A DNA stretch of 64,000 bases from Streptococcus oralis (GCF_001578935.1 NZ_KQ969521.1:1255561-1319560); one strand, 5' to 3'; shown: positions 19,857-28,639, counted from the first letter of the stretch. Program-made: numbers and translations. Notes: generated from the letters alone by a model not told the origin.

Positions 19857-20597
19857 TTAGCTGAAATAAAACATCAAAATGCCTGCTGCAACTGCCACGT
19901 TGAGACTTTCTGCTCGCCCTTTCATGCCTATATGAACCAGCTGGTCAGCACTCTCAGTCATGACAGAACTAATCCCCTGTCCTTCATTTCCCATGACTAA
20001 AACAAAGTTTTCTAGGGGAGAAAATTCACGATAATCCTTTGACTCTCTCGATAAGGTCGTTGCCAGAATAGGTAAATTGCTCTTCTTTGCCTCTTCTACA
20101 AAGGTGGCAAGAGGCAGACGATAGATGGGCAAGTGAAAATGACTTCCTTGCATGGAACGTAGGGTCTTAAGACTGTAGATATCTGCTGACTTGTCTGAAA
20201 CAATAACCCCTGTAAAACCTGCAGCATCCGCCGTCCGAATCATGGTACCCACATTGCCAGGATCTTGGACATCCTCTAAAAATAGATACTTGCCCTGACG
20301 AAAATCAGGCAGTCCCACTTCTTCTTTTTGAATCACTGCAACAATCCCTTGAGGAGTTTGCGTATCTGCCAAGTCCCGCAAAATCTCCTCTGAAACCCAG
20401 ATAGTTTGAGAAAAAGCCGCTAGCTGATCTCGGTAACTTTCTAAGGCAAAAATCTTCTCAATCGTCACTCCTGCTTGAACAGCTTCTTCAAACAAGTGCC
20501 AGCCCTCGATCAAATAAGCAGATTTTCGATATTTTTTTTGATGCAATTTCTTGGCATTTTTTACCACAGAATTGGCTTTTGAGGTTATAATAGTCAT
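19857..20597 (-). CDS. SpoU-family 23S rRNA/RNA 2'-O-methyltransferase (TrmH/RlmB-like)
   Basis: 246 residues: an N-terminal substrate-binding domain (MTIITSKANSVVKNAKKLHQ onward) and a SPOUT knot with DVQDPGNVGTMIRTADAAG, VMGNEGQGIS and the final LNVAVAAGILMFYF. Such proteins methylate ribose in rRNA, but the exact nucleotide cannot be read from sequence. The ATG at 20597 was preferred over an upstream TTG because that TTG lies at the -10 box (20604-20609). The predicted mRNA is leaderless. Divergent from acyP. Confidence 0.85.
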   Translation of the reverse strand: MTIITSKANSVVKNAKKLHQKKYRKSAYLIEGWHLFEEAVQAGVTIEKIFALESYRDQLAAFSQTIWVSEEILRDLADTQTPQGIVAVIQKEEVGLPDFRQGKYLFLEDVQDPGNVGTMIRTADAAGFTGVIVSDKSADIYSLKTLRSMQGSHFHLPIYRLPLATFVEEAKKSNLPILATTLSRESKDYREFSPLENFVLVMGNEGQGISSVMTESADQLVHIGMKGRAESLNVAVAAGILMFYFS

Positions 20598-20603
20598 AGA
20601 AAT

Positions 20604-20611
20604 ATTATAAC
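20604..20611 (-). promoter_or_regulatory. Extended -10 promoter, leaderless SpoU-family gene
   Basis: TGTTATAAT, then ATTTCT, then ATG on the minus strand: +1 is expected at the A of the start codon. No usable ribosome binding site exists. Confidence 0.6.
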
Positions 20612-20630
20612 ACAATCAAAGGGGTTTGGT

Positions 20631-20909
20631 ATGCAAAAGGTTAGAATGATTGCCCAAGGCAGGGTGCAGGGTGTTGGTTTTCGCTGGGGTGTTGTTACTC
20701 TAGCTCTTGAAATCGGTGGCATCACTGGTCGTGTCTGGAATAATGACGATGGCACAGTGGAAATTCTCGCTCAGGCAGACTCCTCTGCCACTATGGCAAA
20801 ATTTATCCAAGAAATCCGAAAAGGTCCGACACCTTTTTCAAAAGTTACCTATCTAGATGTACAAATGAGCAACTTTTCATCCTATTCGGACTTCAAAGTC
20901 GCAAATTAG
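20631..20909 (+). CDS. acyP: Acylphosphatase
   Basis: Hydrolyses acyl phosphates. The 92-residue protein has the phosphate-binding loop GRVQGVGFR with the catalytic Arg near residue 18 and the downstream Asn in WNNDDGTVEI (the usual motif is GWVRN-DGTVE; the Asn is kept). An AGGGG ribosome binding site lies upstream. The gene is followed by yidC2 after about 70 nt. Confidence 0.93.
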   Translation: MQKVRMIAQGRVQGVGFRWGVVTLALEIGGITGRVWNNDDGTVEILAQADSSATMAKFIQEIRKGPTPFSKVTYLDVQMSNFSSYSDFKVAN

Positions 20910-20977
20910 GTCTCTAGAACTATTGTATATTTTACAAAAAAACAGTAGAATAGAAAGGTATAATTTTTAAAGAAGGA

Positions 20978-21916
20978 ATGAAAACATTGAAATCTATTAA
21001 ACGTTTTGCCCTCTCTGCTATGGGGGTGGCTATGCTACTCGTCTTGACAGGCTGTGTCCAAGTAGACAAAGCAACAGGACAACCTACTGGATTTATCTGG
21101 AACACTATCGGATCGCCTATGGCAGAGGCTATCAAATACTTTGCCAATGATATGAACCTTGGTTTTGGGATTGGGATCATCATCGTAACGATTATCGTAC
21201 GTTTGATTATTTTGCCACTTGGTATCTACCAATCATGGAAGGCAACACTTCACTCTGAAAAGATGAATGCTCTCAAACACGTGCTCGAACCACATCAAAC
21301 ACGCCTTAAAGAGGCAACAACTCAAGAAGAAAAACTAGAAGCACAACAGGCTCTCTTTGCTGCACAAAAAGAAAACGGCATCAGCATGTTCGGTGGTGTA
21401 GGATGTTTCCCTATCCTCATTCAAATGCCTTTCTTCTCTGCTATCTACTTTGCAGCCCAATATACTGATGGTGTAGCTAGTTCTACCTTCTTGGGTATCA
21501 ATCTCGGTTCCCCAAGTATGATCCTTGTCGCCTTCGCTGGTATCCTCTACTATCTCCAATCACTCCTTTCACTTCACGGAGTAGAAGACGAGATGCAAAG
21601 AGATCAACTCAAGAAAATGATTTACATGAGCCCACTCATGATTGTCGTCTTCTCCCTCTTCGCACCAGCCAGTGTGACACTTTACTGGGTTGTCGGTGGT
21701 TTCATGATGATTCTTCAACAGTTCATCGTTAACTATGTTGTTCGTCCAAAACTTCGCCAAAAAGTACGTGAAGAATTTGCTAAAAATCCACCAAAAGCAA
21801 GTTCAGCATCAACTACAGGCGGGCGAAAAGATATCGCTCCTAACCAAGCAACTGCAATTACGACTACTAAGAAACATAAAAAACGTAATGCTGGTAAACA
21901 ACATTCTAGGAAATAA
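20978..21916 (+). CDS. yidC: Membrane protein insertase YidC2 (OxaA-type lipoprotein)
   Basis: Inserts membrane proteins with or without the Sec translocon. 312 residues: lipobox LTGC with cysteine 26, the 60KD_IMP domain with five membrane helices, and a strongly basic C-terminal tail (KKHKKRNAGKQHSRK). This long basic tail is characteristic of YidC2, which binds ribosomes, rather than YidC1. In pneumococcus the acyP-yidC2 order is the same. TATAAT at 20959-20964 is a likely own -10. Confidence 0.93.
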   Translation: MKTLKSIKRFALSAMGVAMLLVLTGCVQVDKATGQPTGFIWNTIGSPMAEAIKYFANDMNLGFGIGIIIVTIIVRLIILPLGIYQSWKATLHSEKMNALKHVLEPHQTRLKEATTQEEKLEAQQALFAAQKENGISMFGGVGCFPILIQMPFFSAIYFAAQYTDGVASSTFLGINLGSPSMILVAFAGILYYLQSLLSLHGVEDEMQRDQLKKMIYMSPLMIVVFSLFAPASVTLYWVVGGFMMILQQFIVNYVVRPKLRQKVREEFAKNPPKASSASTTGGRKDIAPNQATAITTTKKHKKRNAGKQHSRK

Positions 21917-21957
21917 GGTAACGGCTTAGCTGAAAGGCTAGGCCTTTTCTGCATCAC

Positions 21958-21989
21958 AAAAGCCTGATGTTCCCATCAGGCTTCTTTTT
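21958..21989. terminator. Bidirectional terminator between yidC2 and pflA
   Basis: AAGCCTGATG-ttcc-CATCAGGCTT with a T tract on the plus strand; the 3' end touches the pflA stop. Confidence 0.85.
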
Positions 21990-22783
21990 TATCCATGTAC
22001 ACGTTTCATATAGTCTTGATAGCTTTCTGTATCCATGAGTTTTTTGGCATTCTTGACACGGTCTGCTGTTGGTGGTTTTACCCCTTCAAGTGAGTATGGA
22101 ATTCCTAGTTCACGCCACTTGAATTCTCCCATAGTGTGATAAGGTAGAATTTCAAACTTATCAACGTTTTTGAGAGTTTTGACGAATTTTCCGAGTTCAA
22201 TCAAGTCCTCATCTCTATCTGTCAAGCCTGGAACCAGCACATGGCGAATCCACACAGGTTTCCCAATATCTGATAGATATTTTGCACAAGCTAAGATATT
22301 TTTATTGGTTTGACTTGTGACAATCTTGTGCTGTTCTTCGTTGATTTCCTTGATATCCAGGAGAACCAAGTCTGTCACAGCCATGAGTTTATTAAACTTT
22401 TCGAGATAACGTGGTTTATTACGGAACGGAAGGGCACAGGTATCCAAGGTACAGTGGATTCCTTTTTCCTTGGCCTTGGTAAAGAGGGCAATTAGGAAAT
22501 CAATCTGTAAGAGGGCTTCTCCACCACTGACAGTGATTCCTCCCTTGTCTCCCCAGAAACCACGGTAGCGAAGGGCTTCTGTCAAGACATCGTCTACTGT
22601 CCGTTCGCGTGATTTATTGGTCTCCATAGCCCATGTATCGGGGTTATGACAGTACTGGCAACGCATGTGACAGCCCTGCAAAAAGACAATAAAACGAATC
22701 CCAGGGCCATCTACCGCCCCAAAACTCTCTGTCGAATGCACCATTCCTGTCACTTGTCCATAGTCAATTGTTTCTTCAGACAT
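21989..22783 (-). CDS. pflA: Pyruvate formate-lyase activating enzyme PflA
   Basis: Radical-SAM enzyme that generates the glycyl radical on pyruvate formate-lyase for mixed-acid fermentation. 264 residues, with the cluster-binding CxxxCxxC as C38, C42 and C45 (GCHMRCQYCHNP) and the glycine-rich GGITVSGGEALLQ. Own promoter with TATAAT at 22818-22823 and a cre-like site over the predicted +1. Confidence 0.95.
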   Translation of the reverse strand: MSEETIDYGQVTGMVHSTESFGAVDGPGIRFIVFLQGCHMRCQYCHNPDTWAMETNKSRERTVDDVLTEALRYRGFWGDKGGITVSGGEALLQIDFLIALFTKAKEKGIHCTLDTCALPFRNKPRYLEKFNKLMAVTDLVLLDIKEINEEQHKIVTSQTNKNILACAKYLSDIGKPVWIRHVLVPGLTDRDEDLIELGKFVKTLKNVDKFEILPYHTMGEFKWRELGIPYSLEGVKPPTADRVKNAKKLMDTESYQDYMKRVHG

Positions 22784-22797
22784 ATCGTCACCTTCCT

Positions 22798-22811
22798 TGA
22801 AACCGTTTTAT
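22798..22811 (-). promoter_or_regulatory. cre-like site at the pflA start of transcription
   Basis: TGAAACCGTTTTAT (plus-strand reading) matches the cre consensus TGNAANCGNWNNCW except for the late C. It lies at about +1 to +14 of the predicted pflA transcript. Confidence 0.4.
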
Positions 22812-22903
22812 AGTTTTATTATATCACGAGTAAGGTGAAAAACAAGTTTTTTTGTCTATTTTTTAGAAAGCAATCTGTTTTTCACTTTCATTTTCAATTT
22901 CTT

Positions 22904-24160
22904 TTACTGATCCGATTCAAAATCAAAACCATACAAGGTTGCAAAATAGTCCTCAGGGCGCTCTGCACGGCGGATTTGGCGGGCTTTTCCTTCTTCGGTA
23001 TAGAGGATTTCTGCCGAGCGTAGTTTGGCATTGTACTGGTAACCCATGGAAAATCCATGTGCACCTGTATCATGAATCACTAGCAAATCACCGATTTCTG
23101 TATAAGGTAGTTCGCGATTCACTGCAAATTTATCATTGTTTTCACAGAGTGAACCAACCACATCTACCACCTCAACTGGTCCGTCTGGATGGGTCAGATT
23201 GGTGATATGGTGGTAGGCTCCATACATGGCTGGGCGCATGAGGTTGACTGCTGATGCATCCACGCCCAGATAGGTATGATAGGTTTTTTTCTTATGAGTG
23301 ACTCTTGTGACGAGAGCTCCATGAGGGGCTAACATAAAGCGACCCAATTCGGTGAAAATCTTGACCTGACCAAGTCCTGCTGGCGTAAGGACTTCCTCAT
23401 AAACCTTACGAACTCCCTCACCAATCACAGCAATGTCATTTGGCTCCTGCTCAGGACGATAATTGACTCCGATTCCGCCGGAAAGATTGATAAAGTCTAG
23501 CGAAATACCCAATTTTTCCTTGGTTTCAACGGCTAATTCAAAAAGCTGACGAGCCAACTCTGGGTAGTAGAGATGGGTGACAGTATTGGATGCTAGGAAA
23601 GAGTGAATCCCAAATGTCTTGGCTCCTTTTTCCTTCAAGATGGCAAAGGCTTCAAAAAGCTGAGCCTTGGTCATGCCAAACTTGGCTTCTCCCGGATTAT
23701 CCATGATATCTGTTCCTAGCTCAAAAACGCCACCAGGATTGTAACGACAAGAGATGATTTCTGGAATGCCTGCCGCTCGCTCCAGATGTTCAATATCTTC
23801 AAAGGCATCCAAGTTAATGGTTGCGCCCAATTCACGCGCATAAGCGTACTCTTGGTCTGGCGTATTGTTTGAAGAGAACATAATCTCAGAACCGGGAAAA
23901 TCCAGTTTATGGCTCATCAAGAGCTCTACATAACTAGAACAGTCCACACCACAACCTTCCTCTTTGAGGATTTTCAAGATAGCTGGTGTTGGAGTGGCCT
24001 TAACTGCAAAATATTCTTTGAATCCCTTGTTCCAGGAAAAGGCCTGGTTGACGGCTCTTGCTTTTTCACGAATCCCCTTCTCGTCATACAAGTGAAAGGG
24101 AGTCGGGAATTCGGAAACAATCGTTTCTAAATCTTCTCGGCTGATAAATGGTGTTTTCAT
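22904..24160 (-). CDS. lysA: Diaminopimelate decarboxylase LysA
   Basis: PLP-dependent conversion of meso-diaminopimelate to lysine, last step of lysine synthesis. 418 residues, alanine-racemase-type barrel with Schiff-base Lys at K54 (FAVKATPTP), the glycine-rich NLSGGIGVNYRPEQ and the substrate motif GSLCENNDKF. An AGAAGGA ribosome binding site precedes the start. Streptococcal peptidoglycan uses lysine, so it also supplies the wall. No lysine riboswitch is visible upstream. Confidence 0.92.
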   Translation of the reverse strand: MKTPFISREDLETIVSEFPTPFHLYDEKGIREKARAVNQAFSWNKGFKEYFAVKATPTPAILKILKEEGCGVDCSSYVELLMSHKLDFPGSEIMFSSNNTPDQEYAYARELGATINLDAFEDIEHLERAAGIPEIISCRYNPGGVFELGTDIMDNPGEAKFGMTKAQLFEAFAILKEKGAKTFGIHSFLASNTVTHLYYPELARQLFELAVETKEKLGISLDFINLSGGIGVNYRPEQEPNDIAVIGEGVRKVYEEVLTPAGLGQVKIFTELGRFMLAPHGALVTRVTHKKKTYHTYLGVDASAVNLMRPAMYGAYHHITNLTHPDGPVEVVDVVGSLCENNDKFAVNRELPYTEIGDLLVIHDTGAHGFSMGYQYNAKLRSAEILYTEEGKARQIRRAERPEDYFATLYGFDFESDQ

Positions 24161-24182
24161 AGGCGTCCTTCTATTCTGTTTG

Positions 24183-24216
24183 CAAAGAAAGGCTGGGACA
24201 ATCGTTCCAACCTTTA
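24183..24216 (-). terminator. Terminator of purR
   Basis: AAAGGTTGGAAC pairs with GTCCCAGCCTTT, followed by CTTTG; imperfect stem between the purR stop and lysA. Confidence 0.6.
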
Positions 24217-24226
24217 GTTCTATCTC

Positions 24227-25054
24227 TTATTTGTCTTCGTCAAAGATATTTCCAATCTCAACATCGATGGATTGGTTCTTAACATCAATATTGGTTACTT
24301 TCAAGAGTGACTTGTAATCGAACTGCTTTTCACGTTCTTCTTGGGCATTGTCTGCAAAGACTGCAACGCCAGCTAGTTCAGAATCGAACTCACGCAAGAG
24401 ACTAATCATCCCGTTGACCGTTCCGCCACCTTTCAAAAAGTCATCCACAATCAAGACACGACTGCCTGCCTTGAGGCTGCGTTTTGAAAGGAACATTTTC
24501 TCAATGCGGTCACCGCTGGAACCTGAAACATAGTTGACGCTGACCGTTGAACCTTCGGTAATTTTCAAGTCACGGCGCACAATGACAAATGGAACATTGA
24601 GGACATTGGCAACTGCATTTGCGAGTGGCACACCTTTTGTTGCTACTGTCATAACGGCATCGATTTTTTGGTCCATAAAGCTCTTGGCAATGATGCGCCC
24701 AATATTTTTCAAAATGGCAGGTGTACTGAGCAAATCAGACAGGTAGATGTAGCCACCTGGCAAGATACGGTCGCTTTCTGAAAGTTTGTCACGCAAGTCT
24801 GCGATCATTTCTTTGGCTTCATGACTCGAGATTGATGGTGTAAAGATAACGCCACCACCTGCTCCCGTCACAGTCTGAATATGGCCGATTTCGATTTCCT
24901 CAAAGGCACGCTTGATAATCACGATGTCCTCTGAAATCGATGATTTAGCAGATTCGTACTTTTCTGCAAAGGTATTGAGACTTGTTAGTTTGTATGGATT
25001 ATTAATCAAATAGTTGGAAATGACAACCATCCGATCACTTCTTCTTAATTTCAT
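24227..25054 (-). CDS. purR: Pur operon regulator PurR
   Basis: PRPP-sensing regulator of purine genes. 275 residues: a winged-helix N-terminal domain of about 75 residues and a type I phosphoribosyltransferase domain with the PRPP loop VLIVDDFLKGGGT. In B. subtilis the protein represses, in Lactococcus it activates, by binding PurBoxes. An inverted pair of PurBoxes lies over its own promoter (25116-25146), which suggests autoregulation. Confidence 0.93.
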   Translation of the reverse strand: MKLRRSDRMVVISNYLINNPYKLTSLNTFAEKYESAKSSISEDIVIIKRAFEEIEIGHIQTVTGAGGGVIFTPSISSHEAKEMIADLRDKLSESDRILPGGYIYLSDLLSTPAILKNIGRIIAKSFMDQKIDAVMTVATKGVPLANAVANVLNVPFVIVRRDLKITEGSTVSVNYVSGSSGDRIEKMFLSKRSLKAGSRVLIVDDFLKGGGTVNGMISLLREFDSELAGVAVFADNAQEEREKQFDYKSLLKVTNIDVKNQSIDVEIGNIFDEDK

Positions 25055-25092
25055 TTTTATTTACCATTCCATTTAATTTTGATATTTTATCC

Positions 25093-25098
25093 ATTATA
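25093..25098 (-). promoter_or_regulatory. -10 box of purR
   Basis: TATAAT preceded by TGG (extended -10) on the minus strand. The -35 position at 17 nt falls inside the proximal PurBox (CGAAC at 25118-25122). Confidence 0.6.
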
Positions 25099-25110
25099 CC
25101 ATATTCACAT

Positions 25111-25150
25111 AAAAAAACGAACATTGTTGCGTAAAAAATGCTCGTTTTTC
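25111..25150. promoter_or_regulatory. Inverted PurBox pair, also a terminator hairpin for yhaM
   Basis: Plus strand reads AAAACGAACATT at 25114-25125 and, inverted, AATGCTCGTTTT at 25138-25149. The CGAAC and GCTCG cores are 17 nt apart, the spacing known for PurR operators in B. subtilis. The same two arms can pair as a stem with one mismatch and a T-rich tail on the minus strand right after the yhaM stop, so the element can serve as operator and terminator. Confidence 0.6.
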
Positions 25151-25158
25151 TTAAATTA

Positions 25159-26100
25159 TTAATCTAAATCTGGTTTATAGAAGGAACGATTGTCCATAGC
25201 GAAGATTTTATTGGTCATCTCTCCTTTGTCCACCAAAGCTAGAGCCGTTGACATCATCATCATGCTGGCATCTAGATTGTCAATCATATGAATAATCTCT
25301 GCCTCCATAATGCGTGGACGGACTGGACTTCCATACTCCAGTAAGCCATGATGACTGAGGATGACATGGCGCAGTAGCACCACTTCTTCTCTAGTATCAT
25401 CGATACCTAGTTCCATGACAGTCTTGGTAATTTCACTATCGATGAGGGCGATATGTCCAAGTAGATTGCCTCGCACTGTGTACTCCGTCTGGTCTGGTCC
25501 CGTCAACTCAATAACCTTGGCCAAGTCATGCAACATAATCCCAGCATAGAGCAGGCTCTTGTTGAGCTGGGGGTAAATCTCACTAATGGCATCTGCCAAG
25601 CGCACCATGGTTGCTGTATGATAGGCCAAACCCGTTTCGAAGGCATGGTGGTTGGTCTTGGCAGCTGGATAGGAGTAGAATTCCTTGTCATACTTGGTGT
25701 AGAGACTGCGAACGATACGCTGCCAGACAGGATTTTCAATCTTGAAAATCATTTGCGACATGTAGTCACGGATTTCCTTGACATCAACTGGTGACTTGAT
25801 CTTGAAATCAGCTGGATCATTGGGTTCCCCAGGCTGAGGCAAGCGAAGAGTAATTTGATTGACTTGAGGAGTGTTGTTATAAACTTCTCTGCGCCCCTGC
25901 ATGTGGACCACTTTCCCTGCGGTAAAGGCCTCGACGTTATGAGGTTGGGCATCCCAGAGTTTCCCTTCAATCTCGCCACTATCGTCTTGGAAGGTAAAGG
26001 CTAGGTAATTTTTCCCAGCACGCGTCTGTCTTAGGTCAGCTGACTTAATCAGGTAAAAACCTTCAAACAGCTCATCTTTTTTCATGTGACTAATCTTCAT
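25159..26100 (-). CDS. yhaM: 3'-5' exoribonuclease YhaM (CBF1)
   Basis: 313-residue exoribonuclease: an OB-fold nucleic-acid domain at the N-terminus (SADLRQTRAGKNYLAFTFQD) and an HD domain with the metal motif HDLAK around 190-200. In pneumococcus CBF1 trims small RNA 3' ends. The start at 26100 (MKISHMKK) has GAGGAAG directly before it and overlaps rmuC by 11 nt; the next ATG at 26085 has no suitable ribosome binding site. Last gene of the rsmA-to-yhaM cluster. Confidence 0.92.
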   Translation of the reverse strand: MKISHMKKDELFEGFYLIKSADLRQTRAGKNYLAFTFQDDSGEIEGKLWDAQPHNVEAFTAGKVVHMQGRREVYNNTPQVNQITLRLPQPGEPNDPADFKIKSPVDVKEIRDYMSQMIFKIENPVWQRIVRSLYTKYDKEFYSYPAAKTNHHAFETGLAYHTATMVRLADAISEIYPQLNKSLLYAGIMLHDLAKVIELTGPDQTEYTVRGNLLGHIALIDSEITKTVMELGIDDTREEVVLLRHVILSHHGLLEYGSPVRPRIMEAEIIHMIDNLDASMMMMSTALALVDKGEMTNKIFAMDNRSFYKPDLD

Positions 26101-27346
26101 ATTCTTCCTCATCTTCTTGGAAATGGAGTAGATCAAGCGCAGGCTCACCTTCTGATAATTCAATGTGACGGAGCGTCCGCTCGATAGCTGTAGTACGACG
26201 GTTTAATAATTCATCAATATTGCCAGAGGCATGTTGGAGATGTTTTTGTGCCTTGACCAGAACGCCTCCGAACTTGCCAAACTCGGTCTTAACGCTGGCA
26301 AGGGTCTTACTGATATGGTCAGCACTCTTTTGGATATTGAGAGTCTTGAAGCCAACTGATAGAGAGTTAAGCAGGGCTGATAGGGTACTTGGACCTGCAA
26401 CAATAATCTGCTCCTCCCGTCTCAAATCATCAAAGAAGACCGGATTGCGAACAATCTCTGAATAAAGACCTTCTGTCGGAACAAACAAAACTCCAAAATT
26501 GGTCGTCCGCGGTGGCGCTATGTACTTGCTCTTGATATCCTTGGCAAAACGCTTGACGCTTGCTAAAAGCGATTTACGACAGCGTTCAATCTCGTCCTTA
26601 TCACCTGCTTCATAGGCTTCTTCTAAGCGGTAATAATCTGCCAGTGGAAACTTGGAGTCAATCGGCAGGTAGACATATTCCTGGTCGCCTTGTCCAGGTA
26701 ACTTGATGGCATACTCCACTCGTTCACTGGAGTTTTCAACTGTTGCAAATTCTCGTTCATACTGGGCAGGTGTCATGATATCTTCAATGATTTGCCCCAG
26801 TTGCAATTCTCCTAGAATCCCTCGCGTCTTGGTCCCAGAGAGAACCTTGTTGAGTGCACCAACATCGCGGGCAACTGTCTGCATCTCTCCAAGGCCACGA
26901 TTGACAGACTCCAGTTGCTTGGAAACTGTCTCGAAGGAAGCCTGCAAGCGCGTCTGCAAGGTCTTTTCTAACTTTTCCTCGACCGTCTGGCGCATTTGTT
27001 CCAAACGTTGCTCATTTGATTCCTGCAAGGCTTGAAGGCGTTGGTCGGTCTTATCTCTGGTTTGAAGGAGATTCTCGTTCATCTCCTGTCTAACTTGAGT
27101 CAGGCCTTGGTGCAACTCCATTCGCACTTCCTGCAAACGGTCGCTGACAGCCACTTCCAAATCTTTTTGGTCTAACTGGCTGGCTTGCCTAGCTTGTTCA
27201 AAGCGATAATCCAGTTGATCTGAAAGGTTGTCTGCCTGATCCTCCAAACTCTTGGCTAGGTACTTGTCTTGCTTATCCTGCCTTTGCCAAATCAGAAAGA
27301 GTCCAGCTAGGTTGGCAATTAATAATAGTAGTAATACAGTCTCCAT
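26090..27346 (-). CDS. rmuC: RmuC-family DNA recombination protein
   Basis: 418 residues: N-terminal membrane anchor (METVLLLLLIANLAGLFLIW), a long coiled coil rich in Gln, Glu and Arg (about 25-150) and the C-terminal RmuC nuclease-fold domain (GILGELQLGQIIED, YVYLPIDSKFPLADYY, NFGVLFVPTEGLYSE). The start at 27346 has an AGGAGGTAGG ribosome binding site and follows thiN almost directly. RmuC limits inversions at short inverted repeats in E. coli; its mechanism is inferred. Confidence 0.9.
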   Translation of the reverse strand: METVLLLLLIANLAGLFLIWQRQDKQDKYLAKSLEDQADNLSDQLDYRFEQARQASQLDQKDLEVAVSDRLQEVRMELHQGLTQVRQEMNENLLQTRDKTDQRLQALQESNEQRLEQMRQTVEEKLEKTLQTRLQASFETVSKQLESVNRGLGEMQTVARDVGALNKVLSGTKTRGILGELQLGQIIEDIMTPAQYEREFATVENSSERVEYAIKLPGQGDQEYVYLPIDSKFPLADYYRLEEAYEAGDKDEIERCRKSLLASVKRFAKDIKSKYIAPPRTTNFGVLFVPTEGLYSEIVRNPVFFDDLRREEQIIVAGPSTLSALLNSLSVGFKTLNIQKSADHISKTLASVKTEFGKFGGVLVKAQKHLQHASGNIDELLNRRTTAIERTLRHIELSEGEPALDLLHFQEDEEEYED

Positions 27347-27347
27347 C

Positions 27348-28010
27348 CTACCTCCTGTCCTTGCTATGCAGCACGACGACATAGCCATCTGGGCAAGTTA
27401 CCGCAACTTCCCTATCTATATATTCGTTAGAAGCGTACACTTTTTTAAAGAAAAAATTTTCCTCTGTCAACTCATATTTGGCACCGAGAATGGTCAGCTG
27501 GCTATCCCGAACCGGCATAAAGGCTAGATAATCGTAGTCTGAACGCGGTCCAAGCTGACTGGTCCCTTCTGGACAATAGGCAATCACATTTTGCCCATCC
27601 TCAATCGCTATCTGGCGCATATAGGGTGCCAACTTGGGATTGCTAGGCAGAAAGACATTAGCCAGCATATGGTCAATTCGACCACCCAAAGCCCCAAAAA
27701 CAGTCACCTGAGCCTGAGGATTTTGCTCAAAGATGGTTAAGAGAGCTAGTTCTAAATCCGTGTCATCTTTTTCCGGATGGGCTTGGACAAAATGCTGGGC
27801 ACGTTTTTGAATCAACTGACGCTCTTCTGCAGTCACAGAATCAAAATCCCCCACTGCTAGGGCAAGAGGAAGGTCTTCCTCCAAGACCCAAAGCGAGCCT
27901 CGATCCACACCGACAAAGCAATCAAAATCCGTCCGGTAGTGACCACGGTCTCCGCCTGCAAAAACGGCAACCCTAGTCCAGTTGTTTTCTGAGAGTTTGC
28001 ACTCGTTCAT
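27348..28010 (-). CDS. thiN: Thiamine pyrophosphokinase ThiN
   Basis: Converts thiamine to thiamine diphosphate. Features: VGVDRGSLWVL, AVGDFDSV with catalytic Asp, EKDDTDLELAL and GALGGRIDHMLAN. The proposed start (MNECKLSENNW, 28010) has AAGGGAG upstream and overlaps rpe by 38 nt. A shorter start next to the rpe stop is expected from the family, but here no ATG, GTG or TTG codon lies at that point in frame. The start is therefore uncertain by about 12 residues. Confidence 0.88.
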   Translation of the reverse strand: MNECKLSENNWTRVAVFAGGDRGHYRTDFDCFVGVDRGSLWVLEEDLPLALAVGDFDSVTAEERQLIQKRAQHFVQAHPEKDDTDLELALLTIFEQNPQAQVTVFGALGGRIDHMLANVFLPSNPKLAPYMRQIAIEDGQNVIAYCPEGTSQLGPRSDYDYLAFMPVRDSQLTILGAKYELTEENFFFKKVYASNEYIDREVAVTCPDGYVVVLHSKDRR

Positions 28011-28629
28011 TGACATCTCCCTTAAAGACATAGGATCCTGCTACAAAAACGGTCGCACCAGCTTCTTTGGCTTGAACAATTGTTTGATCATCAATTCCGC
28101 CATCAACTTCGATTTCAAAGTGCAAACCTTTTTCCTCACGCAGAACAACCAACTCACGAACCTTGTCCATGGTTTCAGGTAGAAAGGCTTGACCACCAAA
28201 ACCAGGGTTAACCGTCATGACTAGGACTTGGTCAACTAAGTGAAGAACGTGCTTGATAGCCTCGACAGGTGTCCCAGGACTAATGACGACCGAAGGTTTG
28301 ACACCGAGCGAACGAATTTTTTGGAGAGCTCCGTGGATATGAGGCGTTGCTTCCACATGGATACTGATGATATCCGCTCCTGCACGCGCAAAATCTTCTA
28401 GATGATGCTCAGGATTAGCTACCATCAAGTGGCAGTCAAAGACCATCTTACTATGTGGACGAAGAGCTTCGACCACACCTGCACCAAAACTGATTTGCGG
28501 TACAAAGTGACCATCCATGATATCGATATGGGCATATTCTGCACCAGTTGCTTCTAGGCGTTTGATTTCACGTTCAAAGTTGGCATAATCTGCTGCCAGA
28601 ATTGACGGAGCAATCTTGTATTGAGACAT
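27973..28629 (-). CDS. rpe: Ribulose-phosphate 3-epimerase
   Basis: Interconverts ribulose-5-phosphate and xylulose-5-phosphate in the pentose phosphate pathway. 218-residue TIM barrel starting MSQYKIAPSILAADYANF with HIDIMDGHFVPQISFG, VNPGFGGQ and EVDGGI signatures. The start at 28629 follows an AAGGAGAAACC ribosome binding site; the open frame continues upstream inside rsgA without meaning. It sits 10 nt after rsgA. Confidence 0.95.
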   Translation of the reverse strand: MSQYKIAPSILAADYANFEREIKRLEATGAEYAHIDIMDGHFVPQISFGAGVVEALRPHSKMVFDCHLMVANPEHHLEDFARAGADIISIHVEATPHIHGALQKIRSLGVKPSVVISPGTPVEAIKHVLHLVDQVLVMTVNPGFGGQAFLPETMDKVRELVVLREEKGLHFEIEVDGGIDDQTIVQAKEAGATVFVAGSYVFKGDVNERVQTLRKQLD

Positions 28630-28639
28630 AGGTTTCTCC

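Noticed and set aside
22832..22885. Distant 10-bp inverted repeat GTGAAAAACA / TGTTTTTCAC between pflA and lysA
   Set aside because: Arms are about 35 nt apart in AT-rich DNA without a proper T tract; possibly a weak lysA terminator but not convincing.
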